A stretch of DNA of 64,000 nt, taken from CAVUAN01 sp963739435. GTDB lineage: Bacteria; Acidobacteriota; Thermoanaerobaculia; UBA5066; Gp7-AA6. Numbering within the stretch: the stretch's first letter is position 1; each line of letters begins with the position of its first letter. Made by a program: the position numbers and the translations under genes. Below, piece after piece: positions 29,999 to 41,624 of this stretch. Location of the stretch: positions 1 through 64,000 of the forward strand of contig CAVUAN010000030.1 of the NCBI GenBank assembly GCA_963739435.1, in the 5' to 3' direction. The notes under the pieces are model-generated. The model was given only the letters and a program-made list of their open reading frames with translations, was not told the DNA's origin and ran no database searches.

Positions 29999-31777
29999 AT
30001 GGCGAGATGGGCGGCGGCAAAGCGGGCGCTTCTCGCCGCCGGCCTTGCAGCGGTTGCCCTGTGCGGCGCGCTGGCCTCGCCTCCGGAGGCGCGGCGGCGG
30101 GTTCTGCTGATCTCGTTTGACGCCGTGGCCGGCCAGAAGCTGGAGCGCCTGCTCGCCGATCCCTCCAAGCTGACGGCCGGCGGCTACCGGCGGATCGCGG
30201 CGCGCGGGGTCATTGCGGGGCGCTCTGTGCCGCCGACTCCGGCGCTGACTGCCGTCTCGCACATCGTGATCGCCACGGGTGCGCTGCCGCAGGTGACAGG
30301 GATCGTTTCGAACACGATGCTCGACCGTAGCAAGCCCTTCGGCACCTCGATCTCGGGCTTCGACGCCCCCATCCGCGCCGACACGCTCTGGGAGGCGGCG
30401 CGCCGGCAGGGCAAACGGGTCGGCGTGATGCTCTACCCGGGAGCCGACGGCAAGGCGACCCTCGCGGACCGCCGACTGGGCGATCACCTGGCCGGGCGAT
30501 CCGACGACGCGCGGAAAGCTCTGGACCCCGGCCGCGGCTTCGTGGCTCCGCCTGGAGAGCGCGTCGGGAGAGAAGCTTTTCGCCGGCGCGCTCCGTGGCG
30601 CTCTCCTTCGGATCGACCGGCCACTCGGTGACGGCGATCGCGATCGACTCGACCGACGACGGGCAGGTCAATTACGACCATCTGCGTATCGAGCCGGAGA
30701 AGGGAGATCCGATCGACGTGAAGCCGGGCGATTGGTTTCCGGTTGAAATCCGCGCGCCCGAGGGGCGCACGGGCGCCTGGTGCAAGCTGCTGACGCTCGC
30801 ACCCGACCTCTCGAAAGTCGAGATCTATCTCGGTCCCCTCGGGACCAACACCGGCTACCCGCGGGATTTCGTCCGCGAGATGGACGAGAAGTTCGGCTTC
30901 TGGCCGAATGCGCCGGACGCGCGCTCGTTCCCGCCCGATTCCGAAAGGGGCGAGATCCTGCTCGAGCAGGCCGACCGGCTCGCTGCCTACATCACGCGAG
31001 CTGCAGCTCTACGCCATCGCGCGGCCCGACTGGGACCTCCTGCTTTGCTACCAGGCCGAGGTCGACGAGATCTCGCACGAGTTCTGGCTGACGGACACCG
31101 GCCAGCCGAGCTTCACGTGGGAACGCGCGGCTCGGTTTTCCGGGATCGTCGATCGCGCCTATGCGATCGCGGACCGTTCGCTCGATTCGATCGAGCGCGC
31201 GCTCCTGCCATCCGACACGATCTTCGTCACCTCCGACCACGGGATGACGCCGGTGTGGACGGAGATCTACCCCAACGAGATCCTGCGCCAGGCGGGCTTC
31301 CTCCGGTCGGACGCGAAGAAGCAGGTCGACCCGTCCTCGCAGGCTGTCGCGATCGTCGACGCCGGCATCGCGCACATCTACCTGAACGCCGGCGTCGACC
31401 GGTCGGAGCTCGACAAGATCGAGGCGCTCTTCGCCGCCTTCCGCGTGCGCGGCGAGTCGCCGTGGGAGAAGATCGTGCGGCGCGAGCAGGCGGGGCCGTT
31501 CGGCCAGAACGCGCCGGAGTCGGGCGATCTGATCGTGTTGTTGAAGCCGGGATTCCATTTCTCGAAGACGCTGCCGCAGTCGGGAAGCCCCGTCGGAATC
31601 CCGACAGAGCACGGCGCTCACGGTTACTGGAACGTCCCCCTGCAGGTGCATGCCTCGTACCTCGCGGCCGGACCCGAGATCGCGCACGAGAAGCTCGAGT
31701 CGATCAACTCCTGGCAGATCGCCGCTCGCGTGGCAAAGGCCCTGGGAATCGACCCGCCCCGCAACGCCGCTCGATAG
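29999..31777 (+). pseudogene. Exported type I phosphodiesterase (alkaline phosphatase superfamily), frame-disrupted
   Basis: A phosphodiesterase/nucleotide pyrophosphatase-type enzyme of about 590 residues. The N terminus has a signal peptide (ALLAAGLAAVALCGALAS). Superfamily motifs: VLLISFDAVAG with a metal-binding Asp, the nucleophile Thr in PPTPALTAVSH, IFVTSDHGMTPVW with Asp/His ligands, and EHGAHGYWNVPLQ with a late His. Frame changes near 30530 and 31005 divide it into three segments. A perfect TATAAT lies just upstream. The exact substrate (nucleotides, phospholipids or phosphonates) cannot be told. The gene diverges from addB-addA. Confidence 0.85.
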
Positions 31778-31874
31778 GGCGTTACAAAAGGTTACGGTGC
31801 GCTTCGGCTCCCGTGCGGGGTCGGCTGGCAATACTCTGTTTCTTATCAGTGAGTTAGATCGCCCGTCCCGAGGC

Positions 31875-31889
31875 TGGCCTCACCCTTGC
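31875..31889 (+). promoter_or_regulatory. Sigma-54-type promoter candidate
   Basis: TGGCCTCACCCTTGC keeps the invariant GG and GC pairs of the -24/-12 class at the required spacing (TGGC, 7 bp, TTGC). A transcript would start about 12 bases downstream, near 31901, leaving a 34-base leader with GGAGG before the GTG at 31935. No enhancer-binding site or sigma-54 activator gene was found in the window. Confidence 0.5.
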
Positions 31890-31934
31890 GATAAGGAGTG
31901 GCGAGGCCGCTGTGGACGGCCTCGGGAGGTTCCA

Positions 31935-32282
31935 GTGGACAGCACCGTACTCGCGACGGATTCTTTTGGCGAAGAGGTCACTTACCGGCATCCTGGCTAC
32001 GACGTCGTTGTCGACCATGCGACCTTGCGGGCGCTGGACATGGGCTACAGGGGCGCCGGCTACTCGGTGCGCCTGGTCGGCCGCATCGACGACGACTGGA
32101 TCCGGTGTTTTCGGAGCGTGCAGGGCGACTCCCGCCGGCTGGCGCGTTTCGTTCTGGACCCGCGGTCGTGGTCCGTCACTTTCCTGCGCCAGTCCGACGA
32201 CGGCCCGGCCGACGTCATGACCGCCCTCGACGCCCTCGGCGCCTTCGTGCACCGCGTCAACCGGTACGCCCGCACGTTCTAG
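31935..32282 (+). CDS. Small hypothetical protein behind sigma-54-like promoter
   Basis: A 115-residue soluble protein I do not recognise. GGGAGG at 31924-31929 supports the GTG at 31935. It contains VTYRHPGYDVVVDHATLRAL, an Arg/Tyr-rich middle (MGYRGAGYSVRLVGRIDDDW) and a helical C terminus (DVMTALDALGAFVHRVNRYA). There is no signal, membrane segment or Cys pair. The gene stands alone between the phosphodiesterase and a convergent DUF2911 gene and has its own candidate sigma-54 promoter, so it is probably expressed under a specific condition. Confidence 0.55.
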   Translation: MDSTVLATDSFGEEVTYRHPGYDVVVDHATLRALDMGYRGAGYSVRLVGRIDDDWIRCFRSVQGDSRRLARFVLDPRSWSVTFLRQSDDGPADVMTALDALGAFVHRVNRYARTF

Positions 32283-32289
32283 CAGGCTG

Positions 32290-33333
32290 CTAGGTCTTCA
32301 GCTTCGCGAGCTCGGTGTTGATGCGCTTCTGCTGAGCCGGGTCGGTCGTCATGCCGAGGGCCCTGGTGTAGTTCTCGATCGCGAGCTTCTTGTCGCCTTT
32401 CGTCGCGTAGCACTCGGCCAGGCTGTCGTACACGTTCCAGGAAGCCGGGTGTTCCTTGACGTTGCGCTGGAAGACCGCGAGAGCCTCGTCGATCTTCTTC
32501 TCGCCGACGAGCTGATAGCCGTAGTTGTTCAGGTCCACCTCGGTTGCGATCTTGAGCGCTTTGTCGCGCATCGCCTGGGCCGCCTTCGTGTCGCCCTTCT
32601 TCTCGAGCAGGCCCGCCCGCACGCGCAGGTTCGCGAACGTTTCGGCTATCGCGATCGAGCGATCGGACCACTGGAGCGCCTCGTCCAGGTTGACGTTGTT
32701 GCGCAGGCACCACGCGGCGGCCTGGTTCCAGCCCTGCCAGGAGAAGCGCGGAAGCCCCCGCAGCTCCGTCCGGATGCTGGCGAGAACGACCTGCTGCGTG
32801 TCGACGTCGATTGTGAAGGGGACCTTGAGCTTCTCCCAGCGCAGGATCGCGACGGCGGATGTCTCGGTCGGATCCTCGAAGGTGTAGGAGAGTCGCTCTT
32901 CGAAGTCGCCGGGCTGCGGCGTGACGGTTACCCGGGCAGCGTCTTCCTTCTCGTCGTAGCTGAAGCTGCCCCAGGCCGCGGACATGTTCGAGAAGATGAT
33001 GGTCCAGTCCTTGTCGGTCGGCACCATGTGGAGGCCGTAGGTCCCGGCTGCCAGCTTCTTTCCGCCGACCGAAACGGGGGAGGAAAACGTGATCGTCGTG
33101 TTCTCGTTGGCTCCCGCCCGCCACACGTCGTTCAAGGTCACGAGGCCACCCCAGACCTTCCGCTTGTTGACGGCCGGCCGGTGGTAGGAAATCGTGATGT
33201 CGGTCAACCCGACTGTCTGGGAAACGCTGGCCTTCGGGCTGGCCTGGGGAAACGTGAGCGGGGTCTGCGCACCCGCCGCCGCGGCGGCGAGCAGAAGGGG
33301 GAGGGCGAGTCGCAAGGCTGCCGGAAGTCGCAT
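32290..33333 (-). CDS. Secreted DUF2911 protein with TPR repeats
   Basis: A 347-residue exported protein. The signal peptide (RLPAALRLALPLLLAAAAAG) is followed by a DUF2911 domain at residues 25-180 (VSQTVGLTDITISYHRPAVN, WGGLVTLNDVWRAGANENTT, LAAGTYGLHMVPTDKDWTII), common in Acidobacteriota and Bacteroidota and of unknown function. Residues 200-345 contain TPR-like helices (NVNLDEALQWSDRSIAIAET, IDEALAVFQRNVKEHPASWN, KLAIENYTRALGMTTDPAQQ). The domain combination suggests periplasmic protein binding. It converges with the small gene at 31935 with 7 bp between the ends. Confidence 0.88.
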   Translation of the reverse strand: MRLPAALRLALPLLLAAAAAGAQTPLTFPQASPKASVSQTVGLTDITISYHRPAVNKRKVWGGLVTLNDVWRAGANENTTITFSSPVSVGGKKLAAGTYGLHMVPTDKDWTIIFSNMSAAWGSFSYDEKEDAARVTVTPQPGDFEERLSYTFEDPTETSAVAILRWEKLKVPFTIDVDTQQVVLASIRTELRGLPRFSWQGWNQAAAWCLRNNVNLDEALQWSDRSIAIAETFANLRVRAGLLEKKGDTKAAQAMRDKALKIATEVDLNNYGYQLVGEKKIDEALAVFQRNVKEHPASWNVYDSLAECYATKGDKKLAIENYTRALGMTTDPAQQKRINTELAKLKT

Positions 33334-33430
33334 GGCCGTCTCCTTTCGAGTCGGGATCTGCGACGTTCTTACGTGGCGGCGGCCCCGAGGTTGCCGGGAG
33401 CCGCCCGGCCTGGCGGGATTCGTCCTGCTG

Positions 33431-34784
33431 CTAGCGTACCTTGTCCGCCTCGGGGGCCCAGGCCCGGATGCGCCGGGCCAGCGTCTCGGCGGTCGGCGGG
33501 TCCATGTTCACAAGGATGACGATCGTCAGCCCGTTCTTTCCCTTGCTCTCGAGAACGGCATTGGCGCCCGGCGTGCCGCCGGCGATGCCGAGGCCTCCGG
33601 GCCGGGAGACGGCGAAGGCGAGCAGATCGGCCGCCGTCGAATCCGACGCCCCCGGCCGAGCTCGCCCGGCCCGGCAGACCGTACACGTTCGAGCGCCAGG
33701 CCCCTCCGGCCTCTTTCGTGTAGCCGATCGCCCGATTGACGACGATTTCGTCCTGGCCGAGGGCGACGGTGTCTTTCATCCCGGCGGGAGCAAAGATGTT
33801 TTCCTGCACGAAGGTCCAGTAGGGCTTGCCCGAGACCTTCTCGATGATCAGGCCGAGAACGACATAGCCGGCGTTCGAGTAGGCGCGGCCTTTCCCGGGC
33901 TCGAAGCGCAGGGGCTCGCTCTCGAAGAGCCGCAGGTAATCGGAGAGCTCCCGGATCTGCTCCCGGGGCGTCTCCTCGTAGCGCTTGCCGAAGATGTCGC
34001 CCAGGCCCGACGTCATCTCGAGAAGCTCTTCGATCGTGATGCGGTCGGCCGACGGGATCTTGATGCCGGGCAGGTGCTTCGAAACGGTGTCGCTCAAGGC
34101 GAGGCGGTTCGACTTCACGAGGTCCATCACGGCCGCGCGCGTGAAGGCCTTGCCGATCGAGCCGATGTTGAACTTCGTGTCGGTCCGGTTCGGCACGGAA
34201 AGGCCTCGATCGGCCATGCCCCATGCCTTCTGGAAGAACGGCTTGCCGTCCCGCGCGAGCAGGACGACGCCCGAAAAGGCGTCCCTGGCCGCAAGCTCAC
34301 CCACGGCGGCGTCGACCGCGGCCGAGAGCTCCGCGTCGTTGGCCTTGCGGGGTTCGTTGGGAGGCGCTTCCGGCGCCCCCGCCCCTTCCATGGCCTCGAC
34401 GCGGAGCCCGAGCACGCCGCGCCGCGGGCCCTCTTCGGTCTCGAGAGAGACCTGGATCAGCTCGCCGGTTTTCTTCGAGCGGACGATGGCCCCGACGGAA
34501 GAGGGACTGGGCGGCAACACTTTGACGATCTCGAACGGGCCCCGGCGCGAGATGAAGCCGTATATGTTGCGCAGCCGCTGCTCGAGAGGGAGCTCCTTCA
34601 AGGCTTCCGGAGGGAAGTTCTGCTCGATGAAAGCCCGAGCGGCGGCCTCCGTGCCGGCGTCGGCGGCGGCGAAGAAAGCGGCCAGGCGCTTTCCCTCCGG
34701 CGTGTCCGGCAGATCGGGGGAGGCGGCGGCGAGCGCGCCGACGAGGGCGAGGCAGAGAACGAGCGTCGTGCGGCGCAGCAACAT
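33431..34784 (-). CDS. Secreted serine hydrolase (class C beta-lactamase fold), C-terminal frame break
   Basis: About 450 residues. The signal peptide (RRTTLVLCLALVGALAAAS) and a 150-residue N-terminal helical/DUF-type domain are followed by a beta-lactamase class C/penicillin-binding-protein-like domain. It has the SxxK nucleophile motif in NIGSIGKAFTRAAV and the Tyr motif in RAYSNAGYVVLGLI. Known members include D-aminopeptidases and esterases; true beta-lactamase activity is not implied. One frame change near 33650 moves the C terminus, which ends AWAPEADKVR at TAG 33433-33431. It lies 58 bp after serC on the same strand and may be cotranscribed. Confidence 0.82.
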
Positions 34785-34842
34785 GCAGTGTTTCTCCTGC
34801 GCCGGAGACGGCGCGGCATCCGAAAGGTTTCTCGGCCCGAGC

Positions 34843-35935
34843 TCAGCCGTTGGCTGCGCTGGAAGTCCTTCATGAAGGAGACGAGCGCCTCGACGCCCTT
34901 CTTCGGGAAGGCGTTGTAGATCGAGGCCCGGATGCCGCCGACCGAGCGGTGGCCCTTGAGGCCGTCCAACCCCTGCTTCTTCGCTTCCGCGACGAACTTC
35001 GCCTCCAGCTCCTCGGAGGGCAGCCGGTAGACCACGTTCATGTTCGAGCGGCTGCCCGGCTTCGCGTGCGGCCGGTAGAAGCCTCCGGATTGGTCGAGCG
35101 CGTCGTAGAGGAGCTTCGCCTTCTCGGCGTTCTTGCGGGCCATCGCCTCGAGGCCTCCCTCCGCGAGGACCCACTTCATGACGAGCCGCATGATGTAGAT
35201 CGCGAAGACCGCGGGCGTGTTGTAGAGCGACTTCTCCTTGGCGTGGGTGTTGTAGTCGAGCATCGTCGGAAGGGTCTTGGGCGAGCGGGCGAGCATGTCT
35301 TCCCGCAGGATGACGAGGGTCGTGCCGGCAGGGGCCAGGTTCTTCTGGGCGCCGGCGTAGATCAGGGCGTACTTCGAGACGTCGATCGGCCGGCTGAACA
35401 TGTCCGAGGAGGTGTCGCAGACGAGCGGCACGGAGCCGACCTCGGGCTCCTTGCGCCCACTCGACTCCCTGGATCGTCTCGTTCGAGGTGAAGTGAACGT
35501 AGGCGGCCGAGGGGTCGAGCTTCAGCTCCGACTGTTGCGGTCACGCGGTCGAAGTTCTGGGCCTCGGTCGAGCCCGCGATCTGCGGCGCGCCGAACTTCT
35601 TGGCCTCCTTGAACGCCTTCTGGCCCCAGGAGCCCGTGACGATGTAGTCGGCCTTGCCTGCCCGGCGGCAGGATGTTCATCGGCACCATCGCAAACTGCA
35701 GCGAGGCTCCGCCCTGCAGGAAGAGGACGTGGTAGCTCGAGGGGATTCCCGCGAGCTTGCGGATGTCCGCCTCGCAGCCCTGGATCATCTCGTCGAACGC
35801 CTTGCCGCGGTGCGAGATCTCGAGCACCGACATGCCGACGCCGGGCAGCGCCATCATGTCCCTCTGCGCCTCGGCGAGCACGCTCTCGGGCAGCACGCCC
35901 GGGCCCGCGCCGAAGTTGAAAATGCGATCGGTCAT
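34843..35935 (-). pseudogene. serC: Phosphoserine aminotransferase, frame-disrupted
   Basis: SerC, about 362 residues, converts 3-phosphohydroxypyruvate and glutamate to phosphoserine. N terminus: RIFNFGAGPGVLPESVLAEA and MSVLEISHRGKAFDEMI. The PLP lysine lies in LIYAGAQKNLAPAGTTLVI, and the C-terminal GGIRASIYNAFPKKGVEALV is diagnostic. Frame changes fall near 35655, 35530 and 35450, and one near the end, after which the chain ends SNG at TGA 34845-34843 as in other SerC proteins. It lies 13 bp after serA on the same strand, so the two steps of serine synthesis are cotranscribed. Confidence 0.9.
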
Positions 35936-35948
35936 GGTTCTCTCTCCC

Positions 35949-37152
35949 TCACAGCGCCAGCACGGCGACTTCGATGATGTCGTCGGTCGAGGTGCGGATC
36001 GATTCGATGACCCCCGGCGAAGGCGAGTTGCTCATGTGGATGCGCGCGATCGCCGCCTTCGCGCCTTCGAACACGATGTTCTCCGTCTCCTGCACGTTGA
36101 TGCCGGCCGCCCGGAGGCGCTCGAAGACGGCGGCGAGCACGCCCACGCGGTCGAAGTGCCGCACGACGAGCATGTGCGTGGCCGGCGACTTTCGCGCGAG
36201 GTTGACGACGTTGGGCGCCCGGCCGGTCTCGCGGTACTCGCGCACGATGCGCACGGTCTCGGCCGCGATCGCCTCCTGCGCCTGGTCGGTCGAGGCGCCG
36301 ATGTGGTGCGTGCCGATGACGCCCGGCAGGTCGAAGATCGGCGCCTTGACCGCGCCCGTCCCGCCCGACGGCTCCTCGTTGAAGACGTCGAGGCCGGCGC
36401 GGATGCCCTTCTCGCGGACGGCTTTCTCGAGGGCCGCCTGGTCCACGACCTCGGCGCGCGACGTGTTGATGAAGAAGCGTGCCGGGCCGCATCGCCGCGA
36501 AGAACTCCTCGCCGATGAAGCCCTTCGTCTCGGGCTTCAGGGCCACGTGCACGCTGACGACGTCGGCCGAGGCGGCGACCTCGAGCGACGAGTTCTTGCG
36601 CGTGATGCCGAGCTGGGCCGCGCGCTCGGGCGTCAGGCTGCGGCTCCAGGCCACGACGGGCATGCCGAAGGCGCGCCCGCGCGCGACCATCTCGGTGCCG
36701 ATCCCGCCGACGCCGATCAATCCGAGCGTGCGGCCGAAGAGCCCCTTCGCCTTGCTGTACTCCTTCTTGTTCCAGACGCCGAGGGCGAGGTCGCGGGTGT
36801 TGCCGAAGATCTGCCGGTCGAGCGCGAGGATCAGTCCGAAGGCCAGCTCGGCGACCGCAATCGAGTTCTTGCCGGGGCAGTTGGCGACGTAGATGCCGCG
36901 CGCGGACGCCGTCTCGACGTCGATCGTGTTGTAGCCGGCGCCGGCCCGGATGACGAGCGAGAGGTGCCCGGCCTCGAGCATCGGTTTGGTCACCTTCGTG
37001 CCGCGCACGACGAGAACGTCGGCGCCCGTTTTCCGGATCGCCTCGACGAGGGCCTCGTCCTTGGCGTCCGGCTCGTAGAGGACCTCGCACCCGAGGTCCT
37101 TCAACCCCTGCCGGCCGGAATCTTCGAACTTGTCGGCGACCAGGACTTTCAT
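35949..37152 (-). pseudogene. serA: D-3-phosphoglycerate dehydrogenase, frame-disrupted
   Basis: SerA, about 400 residues, oxidises 3-phosphoglycerate with NAD in the first step of serine synthesis. Features: MKVLVADKFEDSGRQGLKDL, VIRAGAGYNTIDVETASARG, Rossmann loop GLIGVGGIGTEMVARGRAFG, catalytic His in GTHHIGASTDQAQ, and a C-terminal ACT domain (VRHFDRVGVLAAVFERLRAA) for amino-acid feedback. One frame change near 36475. The start codon abuts the repeat array of element 2 by two bases and has no purine-rich ribosome site; upstream is repeat sequence only. Confidence 0.92.
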
Positions 37153-37153
37153 A

Positions 37154-37190
37154 ATTGATCCATTGGTTCATTGAATCATTTATTCATTGG
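37154..37190. repeat. AT-rich 8-bp degenerate array, left arm
   Basis: Four successive octamers ATTGATCC, ATTGGTTC, ATTGAATC and ATTTATTC, then ATTGG. The inner end ATTTATTCATTGG (37178-37190) is repeated inverted at 37597-37609. Confidence 0.85.
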
Positions 37191-37215
37191 GGCGGGAATG
37201 GCCATGCCCCGCGGA

Positions 37216-37572
37216 TCAGACGCGTTTCGCGGTACGTTGAGAGGCAGCGAAAATCGCAAGGAGTTCCTTGGCCTCGGCCGGAAGGGCGGAAAGCTTCTCG
37301 GAGGACGCGACGTCCGATTCGGCAAGCAGCTCTAGCCAGAACACGGATTCGTCGATCTCTTCGACGACGACGCCCATCTTCGCTACAAACTCAGCGTGAG
37401 ACCGGGAGCGACAGACAGCTCGGTAATTGGCGGCGACTGAAGTCGCTGATCGCATAAGCTGACGCCCCATGATTCGAGCTTCCTCAGATCGAGGAAGTTG
37501 GCGGTAAAGCTGAATCGCCGAGAGGGCGAAGAGCTTTGTACGCTTCTTAAGTTTCTCAGCCTCTTGCATCAC
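37216..37572 (-). CDS. Four-helix-bundle protein (23S rRNA intervening-sequence protein family), second copy
   Basis: A 118-residue four-helix-bundle protein, about the usual family length: KKRTKLFALSAIQLYRQLPR, IMGRQLMRSATSVAANYRAV, SRSHAEFVAKMGVVVEEIDE, and a last helix LPAEAKELLAIFAASQRTAK. The SVAANYRA motif corresponds to SNIAEGF in the copy at 21098, but the two proteins are otherwise divergent, so they belong to different subgroups and are not a recent duplication. The start is ATG 37572 or 37569. It lies between inverted octamer arrays, 25 bp from each. No rRNA or reverse transcriptase is near. Confidence 0.87.
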   Translation of the reverse strand: MMQEAEKLKKRTKLFALSAIQLYRQLPRSEEARIMGRQLMRSATSVAANYRAVCRSRSHAEFVAKMGVVVEEIDESVFWLELLAESDVASSEKLSALPAEAKELLAIFAASQRTAKRV

Positions 37573-37596
37573 GCGAATCTATCTCGCCCAAATCTA

Positions 37597-37627
37597 CCAA
37601 TGAATAAATCAACAAATGAATCAATCC
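37597..37627. repeat. AT-rich 8-bp degenerate array, right arm
   Basis: Octamers CCAATGAA, TAAATCAA, CAAATGAA and TCAATCC, the inverted counterpart of the array at 37154-37190. It ends directly against the DUF1015 stop codon. Confidence 0.8.
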
Positions 37628-38855
37628 CTAGATAAGGTGAATCAACAGTCCATCTCGCAGCTTCGGCTCGAACCAGGTGGACTTGGGCGGCATGATCTCG
37701 TTGGCGTCGGATATCGCCATGAGCTCTTCCAGGGACACGGGATGCAGGGAAAAGGCGATCGCCGCCTTTCCGTCGCTCACGAGCTGTTCGAGCCCTTTCG
37801 TTCCCCGGATGCCGCCCACGAAGTCGACCCGCTTGTCCGTGCGGATGTCCTTGATTCCGAGAAGGGGATCGAGGATGTGGCGGTGGAGCAGGTCGGCGTC
37901 GAGGGCCTCGATGGCGCTGCCGCTCGCGGGCTTTGGCAGCGAAAGGCCGTGCCACTTGCCGTTCAAGTAGATGTTGATGTCGCCCTTTCGCGTCGGCGCG
38001 GCCTGTGAGCCTTCGCGCAGGCCGAAGCGGGTCGCCAGCTCCGCAAGCAGCGCCTCGGGCGACTTGCCGGCGAGGTCTTTGACGACGCGGTTGTACGGCA
38101 GGATCTTGAGCTGCCCCGCCGGGAAGAGGACGGTCAGGAAGAAGTTGTAGTCCTCGTCTCCCGTGTGTTTCTTGTTCGCCTTCTTGAGCTCCGCGCGCGC
38201 CCGCGCTGCGCTCGCTGCGCGGTGGTGCCCGTCGGCGATGTAGAAGAGAGACACGGCGCGGAAGGCCTCGGCGGCGCGCTCCGTCTGCTCGGTGGAGAGC
38301 GCGCCAGATCGTGTGCGCGACGCCGTCGGCAGCGCTGAAATCGAACAGGGGCTCTTCCCGGGAGGCCTGCGAGACGAGAGCGTCCAGGGCGCCGAGGTCG
38401 CGGTACGTCATGAAGACGGGTCCGGTCTGGGCTCCCAACGCCACCATGTGGCGCGTCCGGTCGTCCTCCTTGTCCTTGCGCGTGCGCTCGTGCTTGCGGA
38501 TGACGTCGCTGTCGTACTCGTCCAGCGACGAACAGCCCGCAATCCCCGTCTGCGTGTGCGGGCCCGTCCGGAGGCGGTACACGTAGAGAGCCGGCGCGCT
38601 CTCACGGGTCAGCGGAGCGAGCCGCTGGAGCTTGCCGAAGTTCTCGGCGGCCTTCGCGTAAACCGCGTCCGCATGCGGGTCCGTCCCGTCGGGCAGGTCG
38701 ATCTCGGCGCGTGAGACGTGGAGGAAGGAGAGAGGGTTGCCGGCGGCCAGCGCGCGCGCCTCCTCCGTCGTGACGACGTCGTAGGGAACCGCGGAGACGA
38801 GAGCGGCCTTGTCGCGGGCGGGCCGCAGGGCCCGGAAGGGTTTGAGTGTCGCCAT
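37628..38855 (-). pseudogene. DUF1015 family protein, one frame break
   Basis: A cytosolic protein of about 408 residues in the DUF1015 (HTH-like, SpoOJ/ParA-adjacent in some genomes) family. ATG 38855 opens ATLKPFRALRPARDKAALVS, and SAVPYDVVTTEEARALAAGN is the conserved N-terminal block. Later come DVIRKHERTRKDKEDDRTRH and the hallmark YIADGHHRAASAARA. One frame change near 38270. Its function is not established; the gene is often found beside serA and serC in Acidobacteriota-like genomes, as here. The stop codon abuts the repeat array of element 2. Confidence 0.85.
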
Positions 38856-38877
38856 CGTGCGGGGGATTCTACATACC

Positions 38878-38960
38878 CTGTCATTCTGAGGAGCGCAGCG
38901 ACGAAGAATCTGTTTCGGTGTTTTGACCACAGAGATCCTTCGCTTCGCTCAGGATGACAG
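38878..38960. repeat. REP-like inverted repeat, copy 1
   Basis: An 83-bp imperfect hairpin between divergent genes. Left arm CTGTCATTCTGAGGAGCGCA, right arm (reverse complement) CTGTCATCCTGAGCGAAGCG; both go on to a (A/G)GATCT or GAATCT motif. A second copy lies at 59015-59101 with its arms in the opposite order. Sequences of this TGTCATYCYGAG type are widespread dispersed intergenic repeats in MAGs of several phyla. The element extends into the false upstream part of the kinase frame. Confidence 0.75.
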
Positions 38961-38985
38961 AGGCAGTAACATCCCTGCCCAAGCG

Positions 38986-41556
<2,571 letters not shown>

Positions 41557-41624
41557 ATCGGGTGATCTGCGATCGGGTCGTCGTGTGATCAGGAACCAAT
41601 AGAATCGACGGAGGAGAAATCGTC

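Larger units (their letters stand above)
37154..37627 (-). mobile_element. Candidate element 2: four-helix-bundle gene between inverted 8-bp repeat arrays
   Basis: A 474-bp unit that exactly fills the space between the serA start codon (37152) and the DUF1015 stop codon (37628). The left array is degenerate 8-bp units (ATTGATCC, ATTGGTTC, ATTGAATC, ATTTATTC, 37154-37190). The right array is the inverted type (CCAATGAA, TAAATCAA, CAAATGAA, 37597-37627). A 13-bp perfect inverted repeat ATTTATTCATTGG joins the two inner ends. The plan repeats element 1 with a different repeat unit. AT content is far above the surroundings. Confidence 0.5.

Noticed and set aside
32280..32292. Small palindromic sequence CTAGCAGGCTGCTAG as terminator
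   Set aside because: There is no loop and no T-tract; it is only the junction of two convergent stop codons.
33431..34784. Serine hydrolase considered as an antibiotic-resistance beta-lactamase
   Set aside because: The class C fold and SxxK/YxN motifs are shared by esterases and D-aminopeptidases, and no ampR or mobile context is present.
20972..37627. Four-helix-bundle genes considered as Avd of a diversity-generating retroelement
   Set aside because: No reverse transcriptase, template repeat or variable repeat is visible around either copy.
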